64,000 nt of DNA, from positions 147,288-211,287 of the forward strand of contig NZ_LMHJ01000003.1 of NCBI RefSeq assembly GCF_001427795.1. The letters run 5' to 3'. Made by a program: the position numbers and the translations under genes. Shown in pieces: positions 26,102 to 34,724 of this stretch. A model generated the notes under the pieces. That model was not told the DNA's origin and made no database searches. It saw nothing but the letters and a program-made list of their open reading frames with translations. Positions within the stretch are counted from its first letter, which is position 1; each line of letters opens with the position of its first letter. Source of the stretch: Nocardioides sp. Root682 (lineage in GTDB: Bacteria > Actinomycetota > Actinomycetes > Propionibacteriales > Nocardioidaceae).

Positions 26102-27594
26102 GACTCCAGCCCTCCGGACATTCTCTGGGTGGTGTCGAAGGTTTCGAGCTCGGCTGGATGCATCTGGTGTTGCACAACGAAGGACCTGTTCTTGATCCGC
26201 CACAGGCCCTGCCCGGTGCTGAGGGTGGGGATGAGTGACTGTTCGGTCCTTGTGAGCCCGAGTGCCGCGGCGGTGGCGCCGAGCTGGTCGGCTTCTTGGC
26301 GGTACACGATCCGGGTCTCTGCGTTGGCGAGCAGCGAGGAGGCCAGCGCACGCATGGCGGAGCCTTGGTCGCCGACGTTGTCGAGGTCGGTGAGTTTGTG
26401 GAAGATCAGCATGTTCGCGATCCCGTAGTGCCGTGCGAGGCGCCAATGGGCGTCCATCCGGCGCAGCAAAGCGGGGTGGGACATGAGTCGCCACGCTTCG
26501 TCGTACACGACCCAGCGTTGGCCCCCTGCGGGGTCGAGGAGCGCGGACTCCATCCACGCCGAGGCACAGGTCATCAGGACCGAGATCAGGGTCGCGTTCT
26601 CGGTGACCCGCGACAGGTCCAGGGAGATCATCGGCAGCGTCGGGTCGAACCGCACCGTGGAGGGTCCATCGAAGAGGCCGGCGAGGTCGCCGGCGACGAG
26701 TCGGCGCAGGGCGTGGCCGACCAGGCGCCCGTCCTCGGTGAGCCTCTTGCCCGGATCGTCGGCGGCGTCGGGAGCGAGGAGGTGGTCGACGACCACCGGC
26801 AGGGTGGGGACATCGGTAGCGCGCACGGTGCGGTCGATGGCGATGTCCACGGCGGTGTGCTCCAGCGGGGTCAGCCTGCGGTCGAGGACGGTCTCGGCGA
26901 GTGCACCGATCAGGTCACGGCGCCGCGAGTTGAGTTGGCTGGCCCATTGGGCGTCGTCGTACCCGGAGGGGCGGTGGCCCTCATCGAGGGGGTTGAGCCG
27001 GTTCGGCATCCCGTGGCCGAGCGCGATGGCACGCCCGCCGACGGCCTCGGCGACAGCGGTGTGCTCGCCCTTCGGGTCGCCGGGCACATAGACGCGGCGC
27101 CCGAACGGAATGGAGCGCGTGTAGAGGCTCTTGGCCAGGCACGACTTGCCGGAGCCGACGATGCCGGCCAGGACGAGGTTCGGTGCGGTGATCAGGCCGC
27201 GGGCGTAGAGGACCCACGGGTCATAGACGAACGAACTGCCCGAGTAGAGGTCCTGACCGACGAACACCCCTTCGCTGCCCAGCCCACCTTCTGCCAGGAA
27301 CGGGTACGCGCCAGCCAACGTGGCGGAGGTGTCCTGGTGGCGGGGGACCCGGAACCGACAGGGCGTCCGCAATGCCGCCGGCCCGGGTTCGCCGGTGGCC
27401 GGGAGCGTGAGCGTGGAACGCTTCTCGGCGGCGAGGTCGTCGGCCTTGCGTTGGGCGGCGCCTCGGCGTAGCTCGCGGTCCTGGGCCATCAGCGCCCGGG
27501 CGGCGCCCTTGCGGCGCTGGCGATCGCGCCGGGATTCGCGGCCGGGTGAGACCAGCACCGATGAGTGCAGGCGTCCGTCCTGTTGGCGCGTCAC
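26098..27594 (-). CDS. VirB4/TraC-like conjugation ATPase
   Basis: A 498-residue ATPase. Walker A is LAGIVGSGKSCLAKSLYTR (142-160), followed by YVPGDPKGEH, and a VirB4-type Walker B RWVVYDEAWRLM at about 370, then the C-terminal motif with QEADQLGATAAALGLT. It powers the mating channel together with the coupling protein. The GTG at 27594 is chosen because it overlaps the TGA of the upstream gene (GTGA). The N-terminal 110 residues are short and charged, lacking the larger N-terminal domain of VirB4, as is common in actinobacterial elements. Confidence 0.88.
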   Translation of the reverse strand: MTRQQDGRLHSSVLVSPGRESRRDRQRRKGAARALMAQDRELRRGAAQRKADDLAAEKRSTLTLPATGEPGPAALRTPCRFRVPRHQDTSATLAGAYPFLAEGGLGSEGVFVGQDLYSGSSFVYDPWVLYARGLITAPNLVLAGIVGSGKSCLAKSLYTRSIPFGRRVYVPGDPKGEHTAVAEAVGGRAIALGHGMPNRLNPLDEGHRPSGYDDAQWASQLNSRRRDLIGALAETVLDRRLTPLEHTAVDIAIDRTVRATDVPTLPVVVDHLLAPDAADDPGKRLTEDGRLVGHALRRLVAGDLAGLFDGPSTVRFDPTLPMISLDLSRVTENATLISVLMTCASAWMESALLDPAGGQRWVVYDEAWRLMSHPALLRRMDAHWRLARHYGIANMLIFHKLTDLDNVGDQGSAMRALASSLLANAETRIVYRQEADQLGATAAALGLTRTEQSLIPTLSTGQGLWRIKNRSFVVQHQMHPAELETFDTTQRMSGGLES

Positions 27595-28022
27595 AGCGAC
27601 AACCCGGGTTGACTCGACGGCCGGTGCGCCGGCGCGAGGGAAGGGGGTTCGCCGGTGTCGTAGGCGATGGTCGCCTCGATCTGGTGTGCCCGGTCGACGC
27701 ATGCGGCGACCTGATGGATCATCTCCGCAGCGCGGTGCAACTCCCACGATTCCTGGTAGGACGCGGCGCGGTCGGCGTACGCGGTGTGGTGCACCAACCT
27801 GGGATTCTGGGCGGGGTTCAATCCGCCGCTCTGGGCGGAGTTGTCGTGGACGGCGCCGAGTTGATGCAGGGTCTGGGACATCGAAGCCAGTGCGCTGCTG
27901 ATCGAGCCGAGCACGGCATAGATCTCCGTCAGATCGCCGAGAGATCGCGTCGCATGTGCGAGGCCGCGTGCGGCTTCACGCAGCTCGTCGGCATCGGTGG
28001 CCGGGGCGTTGAACGTAGGCAT
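27591..28022 (-). CDS. Transfer-operon helical protein, 143 aa
   Basis: A 143-residue helical protein (DADELREAARGLAHATRSLG, IYAVLGSISSALASMSQTLH, RAASYQESWELHRAAEMIHQ), with the look of a small WXG100-like or coiled-coil bundle but no clear WXG motif. Its stop overlaps the VirB4-like start (GTGA). No family recognised. Position implies a role in the transfer apparatus, probably cytoplasmic as there is no membrane segment. Confidence 0.68.
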   Translation of the reverse strand: MPTFNAPATDADELREAARGLAHATRSLGDLTEIYAVLGSISSALASMSQTLHQLGAVHDNSAQSGGLNPAQNPRLVHHTAYADRAASYQESWELHRAAEMIHQVAACVDRAHQIEATIAYDTGEPPSLAPAHRPSSQPGLSL

Positions 28023-28123
28023 CGGAGCGTCTCCTCATCGATGGGTTCTCACCCATGAGGTGCGCGTGCTGCTCCGTCGTGTCGACCGCACCGCAGGTGT
28101 CGGGGCGGCCTAATGTCGGGGGC

Positions 28124-28246
28124 ATGGCAGATCTGACTGAGCCGTGCCCGAACTGCGCCACGATGATGCGCTGGGAGACCTCGCACGAACGGTGCGACGG
28201 GTGCGGATACATCCGCCCGTGCTGCGAAGGCGCACCCTGCAACTGA
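28124..28246 (+). CDS. Tiny zinc-ribbon protein, 40 aa
   Basis: A 40-residue protein with paired cysteines CPNC at 9-12 and CDGC at 26-29, and further cysteines near the end (RPCCEGAPC), a zinc-ribbon pattern. A TAATGT -10 hexamer (28111-28116) ends seven bases before the ATG, so the message is probably leaderless. It runs against the flanking transfer genes. Its role is unknown; small zinc ribbons often bind nucleic acid or protein partners. Confidence 0.62.
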   Translation: MADLTEPCPNCATMMRWETSHERCDGCGYIRPCCEGAPCN

Positions 28247-28380
28247 ACCGATGCAGACGTTGGCCACCGGGATCCGCATCCCTTGCCAGGCTGCCTACCG
28301 GGACGACCGGGCGACCGCCATTGGGCGTCGCGACTTGGCACCGGATGTGATCGGGACCCGGACCACGGCTCGTACTTGTT

Positions 28381-29844
28381 CTAGAGGGCCCGGCACAGCG
28401 GCAGGGTGGCCACGGCAAACGCCTGGGCCTGTTGTCCCCACAACCGTCGTGTCTCGCACGAGGCCTGAATGGCGGCCTGTTCGATCGCGGCAACTGATCG
28501 TTCGAGTTCATCTGGATCGGTAGCGCTGACGGTGACGAAGCCGGTGCAGCGCAGCACGCCGTGCCCGGCGGTGAGGTCGGCCTCCTGTTGGAGTACGTCG
28601 TGGTACTCCGCGGCCTGTTGGGCGTCTTCGATCTGGCCGATCTTCTGGCGTTGGGCGGCATCGGAGATGTACTCGGACTTCTTCTTGCGAATGTCGCGGG
28701 CGGCCCTGTCGGTGCGCAGGGGTGTGTACAGGAGCGTGAACGTTCGACGGATCCCCGAGGTCAGCAACAACGGGGCCAGGAAGCCGGGGAAGACGAGCGA
28801 GCGTGGCCATTCGCTGATCCACAGCACGCAATGATGCGCTGAGTCGCTGCGCAGCGATCCCCACGACTCGTTGACGGCGACGGGGCCGGCGGTGGCCAGA
28901 CCGCGGCCGATCTCGCCGTGTCGTTCGAGGGCTCCGGCAACGGCGGGGTCGTAGGCCGAGCGCAGGATCATGGCGAGATCGCCCGGGGTCAGCCAGTCGG
29001 TGGGGGAGAGGTCGGCGGACCGGATGGCGGCGATCATCGTTGCCATCTCCTGTCGCAGGACGGCGCCGGCCCCGCGGTTGCCGCCGCCGGCTGCCTTGAT
29101 CGCACGGGCCGCGGCCTTGAGGTCGAGGGCGATCGAGATGGTGCTCGCATGGCGTTCGCCGGCGGGGCCGGCCCGGTCGACTAGTTCCCCGTACGTCACC
29201 GACGCCCAGCCTTCGGTCCGGGTACCCGAGCCGGTGCCGTGCTTCTCCCACCAGTCAGCCAGACCCTTGCCCGAGTCGGGCAGGGTGCGTTCCATCACCT
29301 GGACCGACGCGAGGCGACCCGAGCGACAGGCAGTTGCCAGGACCCGGCCCCACGACACGACCCGTCGTTCCTGCTCGGCTGGATCGAGAAGCACGAAAGC
29401 GGGGTGGACGACACCGACGATCGCGGTCAGGGTCGCGGCATGGGGGTCGTGCACCATCACCGCGTCGGTCTCGGGGTCGACCCACTGACGCAGCCGAGCG
29501 GCATCCCCGGGCAGCGCAAGCGTCCCCGCGGGGCGCGGTCTCACGATCCTGCGTCGATAGGACAGCTGCCCGCCGGTCGAACGCCAGAACCAGCGCCCGG
29601 CGATCGGCGCCCACTCGATCAACTTGCGCCCACCCACACCGAGGAACGCCAGAGCGAGGAGGACGCCGATGAGCGGAAACGTCATCACCACGGTCCCGAC
29701 GTACAAACCGAGCACCAACACACCGGCCGCCAGCCCGGTCACGACAAGTTGTGGTCCGGACAGGCCCAGCAGGACACCGCGACGCGAGAGCCGGGAGAAC
29801 TTGATCGGCGTCAACCCGGCTTCGGTGCCGGAGGAGGTACGCAC
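28381..29844 (-). CDS. SCO6880-family transfer protein
   Basis: A 487-residue protein with two membrane helices near the N-terminus (about 35-75; LLGLSGPQLVVTGLAAGVLV and FPLIGVLLALAFLGVGG) and a large cytoplasmic region. The organisation and the segments AFVLLDPAEQERRVVSWGRV and SEYISDAAQRQKIGQIEDAQ fit the SCO6880-type proteins that accompany VirB4-like ATPases on actinobacterial elements. These may replace the N-terminal half of a VirB4 or a PrgI-like subunit. The upstream gene ends six bases away. Family assigned from memory of the pattern. Confidence 0.8.
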   Translation of the reverse strand: MRTSSGTEAGLTPIKFSRLSRRGVLLGLSGPQLVVTGLAAGVLVLGLYVGTVVMTFPLIGVLLALAFLGVGGRKLIEWAPIAGRWFWRSTGGQLSYRRRIVRPRPAGTLALPGDAARLRQWVDPETDAVMVHDPHAATLTAIVGVVHPAFVLLDPAEQERRVVSWGRVLATACRSGRLASVQVMERTLPDSGKGLADWWEKHGTGSGTRTEGWASVTYGELVDRAGPAGERHASTISIALDLKAAARAIKAAGGGNRGAGAVLRQEMATMIAAIRSADLSPTDWLTPGDLAMILRSAYDPAVAGALERHGEIGRGLATAGPVAVNESWGSLRSDSAHHCVLWISEWPRSLVFPGFLAPLLLTSGIRRTFTLLYTPLRTDRAARDIRKKKSEYISDAAQRQKIGQIEDAQQAAEYHDVLQQEADLTAGHGVLRCTGFVTVSATDPDELERSVAAIEQAAIQASCETRRLWGQQAQAFAVATLPLCRAL

Positions 29845-29850
29845 GCCCGG

Positions 29851-31131
29851 CTACTTCCGACCCGCAGGCTCCGCGAGCCCCGAACCAGTCACCGGCGGTG
29901 GGACCGGCTTGGGGGCGGGCGACTCGTGTCCTGCGGAGGACCCGTGGGCTTGCACTGCGACGAATCCGCCGAGCCGCGGCCCGGCGGCAGCAGCCTCCTT
30001 GGCCACGACCGCGCCCGCCGCGACCGCGCCCCCAGCCGCCGCTGCACCACCGGTGGCGGGTGCGCCACTTGGGCCGCCGCCGAGACGGGTTGCGGCATTG
30101 CCCGGTGTACCGCCCCCGCCCCCGCCTCCGCCTCCGGCGGTACTCCCTGTCGTGGTGCCGTCGCCGAGGATCTTGGTGGGTGCGGCGCCGGTGTGTCGCA
30201 ATGAGGGGACAGGCAGGGGGCGGTTGAGGGCACCTTTGGCTTCCTGCTCGGCGGACATCGCATGGTGCATGTCGAAGCCCATGAAGGCGATGGCCTTGTA
30301 GGTCAGGTAGGGGGCGAATCCGGCCATCAGCATGAGGACCACCCCGGCCATGGGTTGGCTCACTGACTCCAAATCGGTATCGATGGGTGCGGAGACCTGG
30401 GCGGTGGCGAGCAGGAAGATCACCACGAGAACGACCTTCGAGAGGATCATCGCGATCACGAAGCTCACCCAACGACTCACCCAGCTGCGGGTGTGGTCCC
30501 AGCTCGAGCCCGCGAACGCGATGGGTGCGAAGACGATCGCGATCAGGAGCAGCGCCTTGCGAATCAGCAGGCTGATCCACACGACCATCGCGCCGATGAT
30601 GGCGAGGCTCGCCAGGAAGATGGTCAGGATCGACCCGGCGCCGGGGGAGGCGAGGTTGATGGCGCCGAGGCCCGTGGCCAGGACGGCGACCTTCTCGCCC
30701 ATCTCGTCCATGTTCGTGCCCGCGGCGTTGACGATGCCGATGCAGAGCTGGTCGGTCACCTCCAGCGCGGTGCCCACCAGAGCGAGGGCAACGAAGGATC
30801 CGAGAATGGACTTCGCGAGCCCGAGCGCCGCCCTGGACAGGGCGGCCGGCTCGCGGCGGATCATGCCGCCGATGACCTGGAGCAAAAAGAAGCCGAGCAT
30901 TACGAAGACCGCGATGCCGAACATGATGTTGTAGACCTGCGTGTACTCGCCGCTGGTGATGTCGACGTACGTCGTGGAGTCGATGACCTGCCACACGGAG
31001 GTGAACATCCACTCGGCTGCGCCGCCCATGCCTTGTGCCAGCCAATCGAACGGAGCAGTGACGACCGCGCCCCCGGCTTCGCCCGCGGCGTTGCAGACCT
31101 GGTGAATGACCGGGACATCGCACACACCCAT
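29851..31131 (-). CDS. VirB6/TrbL-like multi-spanning channel protein
   Basis: A 426-residue membrane protein with about six membrane helices between residues 65 and 290 (for example FGIAVFVMLGFFLLQVIGGM, TIFLASLAIIGAMVVWISLL, FVIAMILSKVVLVVIFLLAT) after an amphipathic N-terminus with two cysteines. The cytoplasmic C-terminal tail contains a long polyglycine tract and Ala/Pro-rich low complexity. Topology and position in a transfer operon match TrbL/VirB6, the inner-membrane pore of type IV secretion. ATG start with GGGAGGGAG on the minus strand upstream. Confidence 0.83.
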   Translation of the reverse strand: MGVCDVPVIHQVCNAAGEAGGAVVTAPFDWLAQGMGGAAEWMFTSVWQVIDSTTYVDITSGEYTQVYNIMFGIAVFVMLGFFLLQVIGGMIRREPAALSRAALGLAKSILGSFVALALVGTALEVTDQLCIGIVNAAGTNMDEMGEKVAVLATGLGAINLASPGAGSILTIFLASLAIIGAMVVWISLLIRKALLLIAIVFAPIAFAGSSWDHTRSWVSRWVSFVIAMILSKVVLVVIFLLATAQVSAPIDTDLESVSQPMAGVVLMLMAGFAPYLTYKAIAFMGFDMHHAMSAEQEAKGALNRPLPVPSLRHTGAAPTKILGDGTTTGSTAGGGGGGGGGTPGNAATRLGGGPSGAPATGGAAAAGGAVAAGAVVAKEAAAAGPRLGGFVAVQAHGSSAGHESPAPKPVPPPVTGSGLAEPAGRK

Positions 31132-31147
31132 GACGTCTCCCTCCCTT

Positions 31148-31453
31148 TCAGACCTGCTGGCCGACGTTCCAGAAGAAGTTCACGAGCGTCACCGAGGCTC
31201 CGCAGATGATCGCCGCGCCGAGAGCGACCAGAACCCCGAGCTTTCCGCGTCCGGCGAGGTGCGGGTTAGAGGAGTTCGCGCCGAGTGCCCACACGATCGC
31301 AGCGACGATCAGGGCCAGGACCGCGAGGATCAACCCGACCGTCATCGAGGCGCCGACGATGCCCTTGAGCTGCCGGATACCGGGCAACCCATGGGAGTTC
31401 GGGCTGATGTTGATGTCGAGGGGGAGCAGGACGAGTGCCGCGGGAAGATGCAT
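31148..31453 (-). CDS. Small two-helix membrane protein (DUF6112-like)
   Basis: A 101-residue protein with two membrane helices (about 34-58 and 72-92; ASMTVGLILAVLALIVAAIV and LGVLVALGAAIICGASVTLV). This layout, with a short polar start, resembles VirB2-type pilin or DUF6112 proteins in actinobacterial elements. It is next to the VirB6-like gene and similar in design to the next upstream protein, suggesting a duplicated pair. Probably an inner-membrane channel component. ATG with AGGAG upstream. Confidence 0.75.
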   Translation of the reverse strand: MHLPAALVLLPLDINISPNSHGLPGIRQLKGIVGASMTVGLILAVLALIVAAIVWALGANSSNPHLAGRGKLGVLVALGAAIICGASVTLVNFFWNVGQQV

Positions 31454-31495
31454 GGGAGCGCTCCTGAGGGCTGCTGAACGGGAAGGGTGGACGTG

Positions 31496-31786
31496 TTAGA
31501 GGTGCGCGCCGAGGTCCAATAGCCAGTTCGCCCACGTCAACGCTGCACCCGACAGCGTGGCGCCGCCGATGGCGACGAAGCAGCCGGTCTTCGCCTTCTG
31601 GGCGGTGTGCCAACTCCCGGCGCCCGATGCAAGGGCCCAGGTCGCAGCGGAGATGACCAGCATCGCTACGGCGGTGATCAAGGTGTAGGTCAACAGAGCG
31701 CCGACGATCTCGCGCAGCACTCCAGCGCCCTCGACAGCGTCAAAGTTCGGTGCGCTCCGGGTGCGGACGTCGAGGAGACGATTCAT
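31496..31786 (-). CDS. Second small two-helix membrane protein
   Basis: A 96-residue protein with helices at about 25-50 (LTYTLITAVAMLVISAATWA) and 62-85 (TGCFVAIGGATLSGAALTWA). It parallels the 101-aa protein downstream in length, topology and local motifs (G-x-L...V-x(2)-GGA), so the two are likely paralogues. A TTG at 31807 would add seven residues; ATG 31786 is preferred. A VirB2-like or channel role is inferred from context. Confidence 0.7.
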   Translation of the reverse strand: MNRLLDVRTRSAPNFDAVEGAGVLREIVGALLTYTLITAVAMLVISAATWALASGAGSWHTAQKAKTGCFVAIGGATLSGAALTWANWLLDLGAHL

Positions 31787-31825
31787 GCCCGATAGGTGCG
31801 CGATCAAGCCCCGACCTCGGGGAAA

Positions 31826-32941
31826 CTAGACCGATAGGCGGCGCACGGTCGTGACCTCCCCGGCGAACTCCGAGGTACGCCCGTAGCGGACCCGGTCGCC
31901 GGTCCGGGGTGCGTGCAGAATCTTGTCGCCGCCGACGTAGATGGCGACATGGTGCGGGCCTCCGGATCCGGGGTAGCTGAAGAAGATCAGATCGCCCGGT
32001 TGCTTGTCCGCCCACGCGACCCGCTGGCCCAGGCGGATCTGGTCGCCGGTGAAGTGGGGAAGCCGGACCCTTCCGTCGGAGGCTTGGTAGGCGGCGTAGA
32101 GCACGAGGCCGGAGCAATCGAACCCACCGCCAGTGGCGCCGTTCAGGTTGCCGCCGCCCCACACGTACGGCTTCCCGATCTGAGTGGCCGCGGCCTTGAT
32201 GAAGTCACCCGCGAACCCCGGCGGCAGCGTGGCGGGGAGTTCGCCGCCGCTGTGCGCGCACGCCAACGTACTGCTCAGACTGACACCGCTGAGCGCTGCG
32301 AGGATCTTCTCGGCGACGGGCCGGTTGACGGCGTACCGATCCGGATAGGCGGAGACCTGCACGGCCTGTGCTGCCGCGCCGTGTTCCATCGACTGCCATT
32401 CGTCAATGTCGAGGAGACCGCGCGGTGAGCCCTGGTTGGGTCCGGTGGGGCCGCCGTAGAAGGCGCGGGCCGACCAGACCGGATCCATCAGATTCTCCAC
32501 GCTGCCCCACCCCGCTGCGGGTCGTTGCTGGAAGATCCCGACCGAGTCGTGGTCGCCGCCGTTGCCGTCGTTGGCCAACCCACCTGATGCTGGGTAGGCG
32601 CTGGTGTTGGACAGCACCCGGATCGAGGACTCGGTGAGCGCGGTCATCAGCGCGATCAATTGCCCGCGGACAGGAACGTTCGCGTTCTTGCCCACGGCGA
32701 TGATCGTCGCGGCACGCGCCAACTGCTGCGCACCGAGCGTGACCTGTGCTCCGTGGGCGTTGACCGCACTCAGTGCGCCCGGAACCTGCCCGCTCACACC
32801 GACGCTTCCGGCCGCACGCTCGCCCCACAGGCAACTGCCTGAGCCGGCGGCGGGCGGGCTGATCAGGGTCCCGACGCCGAGAAGCGCGGCCCCGGGGGCG
32901 AACAGGACGGCTGCCACAGTGCCGGCTGCGATCACCTTCAT
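31826..32941 (-). CDS. NlpC/P60 peptidoglycan hydrolase (VirB1-like role)
   Basis: A 371-residue exported protein. An N-terminal hydrophobic segment (1-30) serves as signal or anchor. The middle (ALTESSIRVL, DHDSVGIFQQRPAAGWG at 131-146) resembles a lysozyme-like helical region seen in transfer hydrolases. The C-terminal NlpC/P60 domain (about 245-371) has the catalytic C276 in FDCSGLV and H331 in PHHVAIYVG. It would open the cell wall for the mating channel. ATG 32941 or GTG 32947 could start it. Two bases of the operon order place it upstream of the channel proteins, as VirB1-type enzymes usually are. Confidence 0.9.
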   Translation of the reverse strand: MKVIAAGTVAAVLFAPGAALLGVGTLISPPAAGSGSCLWGERAAGSVGVSGQVPGALSAVNAHGAQVTLGAQQLARAATIIAVGKNANVPVRGQLIALMTALTESSIRVLSNTSAYPASGGLANDGNGGDHDSVGIFQQRPAAGWGSVENLMDPVWSARAFYGGPTGPNQGSPRGLLDIDEWQSMEHGAAAQAVQVSAYPDRYAVNRPVAEKILAALSGVSLSSTLACAHSGGELPATLPPGFAGDFIKAAATQIGKPYVWGGGNLNGATGGGFDCSGLVLYAAYQASDGRVRLPHFTGDQIRLGQRVAWADKQPGDLIFFSYPGSGGPHHVAIYVGGDKILHAPRTGDRVRYGRTSEFAGEVTTVRRLSV

Positions 32942-32953
32942 CCCCACGGCAGT

Positions 32954-33646
32954 TCACCGCAGCGGGTTGTCGAGCTGGGACAGCCGCAGCACGTGGCAAC
33001 GCTCGAACGCCGGCTGACAGGCGAGGAAGATCGTGAACGACACCGGGTACGACGACGCGGCCACCTCGCCGTTCCACATGCCACTTCGATGCCGGGTTCC
33101 GGAGATCGTCACCGCGGTCGTGCCGGGAAGGAGGCGTCCGTGCGCCTGATCTTCCGCAGCGTCCCAGGACTCGGGCACGAAGGCCTCGACGATGTCGATC
33201 CGCTGCGCGACCCCCATGGCGCTGAGGTCGAGCCACTGCTCAACTGTCGGCAGATAGGCGGCTACGTCGGCGAGCAGGCCGGGCGTCTCCTCGCCGGATG
33301 GGTCGGCGTCGGCCAGGACCGCGGAGGTGTAATCGGTCGGAAGGAAGCCCGTGCTGGTGTCCCAGGTGAAGAGGGACTCGGCAACCGCCCGGGCGTAGGC
33401 GATGGGGTCGGTCGTACGGAGCAGAGCACGGTGCTGCAGCGTGGCGGCCGGATCGTTAGCTCGTGCCGTCACCTCGGCCTCGGCCGGACGACGTGTCGGC
33501 GTAGGAGCGGTGGTGTCGGCCGGTCCGCGCACCAACCCATAGACGCCGATGGAGAAGGTCGCGAGGGCGAGGACGCAACCCGCGAGAACCATGACCTGGC
33601 GGACGGTGAGGTGAGGCATCGAATGAACTCCAACCTGCGACGACAT
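32954..33646 (-). CDS. Single-pass membrane protein of the transfer operon, 230 aa
   Basis: An N-terminal membrane helix (about 16-40; QVMVLAGCVLALATFSIGVY) is followed by a Thr/Pro linker and an extracellular domain of about 170 residues (ARAVAESLFTWDTSTGF, PVSFTIFLACQPAFERCHVL). The arrangement resembles VirB8/TcpC-like bitopic proteins that scaffold transfer channels, but I cannot claim the family. ATG 33646 or the internal ATG at residue 10. It is the first gene of the channel operon, 7 bp before the hydrolase. Confidence 0.7.
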   Translation of the reverse strand: MSSQVGVHSMPHLTVRQVMVLAGCVLALATFSIGVYGLVRGPADTTAPTPTRRPAEAEVTARANDPAATLQHRALLRTTDPIAYARAVAESLFTWDTSTGFLPTDYTSAVLADADPSGEETPGLLADVAAYLPTVEQWLDLSAMGVAQRIDIVEAFVPESWDAAEDQAHGRLLPGTTAVTISGTRHRSGMWNGEVAASSYPVSFTIFLACQPAFERCHVLRLSQLDNPLR

Positions 33647-33737
33647 GACGACGGGGACGTGGAGTAGGTACGCCCGCCCCGCCTGACGCCACCTTGATTG
33701 AGCCGCCGCTGTGAGCCGTCGCGCTGCCGTCTGTCGC

Positions 33738-34724
33738 CTACGGGGCCGGGGTCGACCGGTTCCGGCGTGCTGCGATGAGCTGGTCCCGAAACGCGATGGT
33801 GGCGGTGACGACCTGGTCGAAGCGCTGCCAGTCGGTGGGGGTGAGTTCGGCGGCGAGTTGGTCGACGTCGTACATCTCGGTCCAGCCGTCGAGCTCGGTC
33901 CAGGTCAGGTTGAACGATCGGACACTGCGGTAGTGGCTGCTCGCGCCGTGGTTGCGGCTGAGCTTGTGCCGGCCCTTCGCCGCTTCCTCACGCTTCGCCC
34001 GTTCCAGGGCTTCGCGGGCCAGGCGGGCCAGGTCGGTCTCGACCTCCGGCTGAGGTTCCTGGGTCTTGTCGTAGGCGGCCTTGACCTCTCGGTACAGCGG
34101 CTTGACCGGTTCGCCCTCCTCGATCCGGCGCAGAGCGTCGTTCGCCATCGCCCGAATCTCTGGAGGCGTCGCCTTCCGCGCCGCCCAATCCATCAAGGCG
34201 CACACCCGCTCGTGGGTGTTGTATGAACCCTTTCCCGTGATCGCCATCGCTGCCTGGCGCCGGGCCCGACCGGTCTCTCCCGGTTGTGCACCCGGTGCAC
34301 AACCGGAGTCTCCCGTGTATTCAGCGTCGTTGACACCGAACTGGTTGGCTTGCTTCCGTCGGGCAGCCTCTTCGGCGCGCAGGGCTTTGAGCTCGCGGTA
34401 GAGCGAGGCCTTCTCGAGTTCGTTGAGTGGCTTGTGGAGCTCGTTGTCGTCCTGCTGGGCGAGCAGGGCGTGAAGCTTGTCGGAGATGCCGGAGCGGACC
34501 CAGACCTTCATGGACCGGTAACCGAGCCGCCGTACTGCCTCGAGCCGGCGCCACCCACACACGAGGACGCCCTCGGGGGTGATGGTGACCGGTTGCAGGA
34601 GTCCGAGCTGTTCGATCGACTCCATCAGGGCCTGGAGGTCGCCGGGGTCCTTGCGGTGGCGGGTGCCGACGAGGATCGAGTCGATCGCCCGGTCGAGTTC
34701 GATGTGGCCACGGGTCTCAGGCAT
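33738..34724 (-). CDS. ParB-like partition/nuclease-domain protein
   Basis: A 328-residue protein. Residues about 8-75 form a ParB/Srx N-terminal domain (IELDRAIDSILVGTRHRKDP, LMESIEQLGLLQPVTI, VLVCGWRRLEAVRRLGY, the last equal to the CTP-binding GERRLRA motif of ParB). The middle is a helical DNA-binding-like region (NDALRRIEEGEPVKPLYREV), and the C-terminus is charged. It probably stabilises or regulates the excised element. The start overlaps the upstream gene by 8 bp. A 27-bp perfect palindrome lies inside the gene. No ParA gene is adjacent. Confidence 0.82.
   Translation of the reverse strand: MPETRGHIELDRAIDSILVGTRHRKDPGDLQALMESIEQLGLLQPVTITPEGVLVCGWRRLEAVRRLGYRSMKVWVRSGISDKLHALLAQQDDNELHKPLNELEKASLYRELKALRAEEAARRKQANQFGVNDAEYTGDSGCAPGAQPGETGRARRQAAMAITGKGSYNTHERVCALMDWAARKATPPEIRAMANDALRRIEEGEPVKPLYREVKAAYDKTQEPQPEVETDLARLAREALERAKREEAAKGRHKLSRNHGASSHYRSVRSFNLTWTELDGWTEMYDVDQLAAELTPTDWQRFDQVVTATIAFRDQLIAARRNRSTPAP
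34280..34306. repeat. 27-bp perfect palindrome inside the parB-like gene
   Basis: Arms CCGGTTGTGCACC (34280-34292) and GGTGCACAACCGG (34294-34306) are perfect reverse complements around one base. It lies in coding sequence (GCAPGAQP), which both strands encode in part. Perfect symmetry of this length is far beyond chance and suggests a protein-binding site such as a parS-like centromere or operator. Confidence 0.7.
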
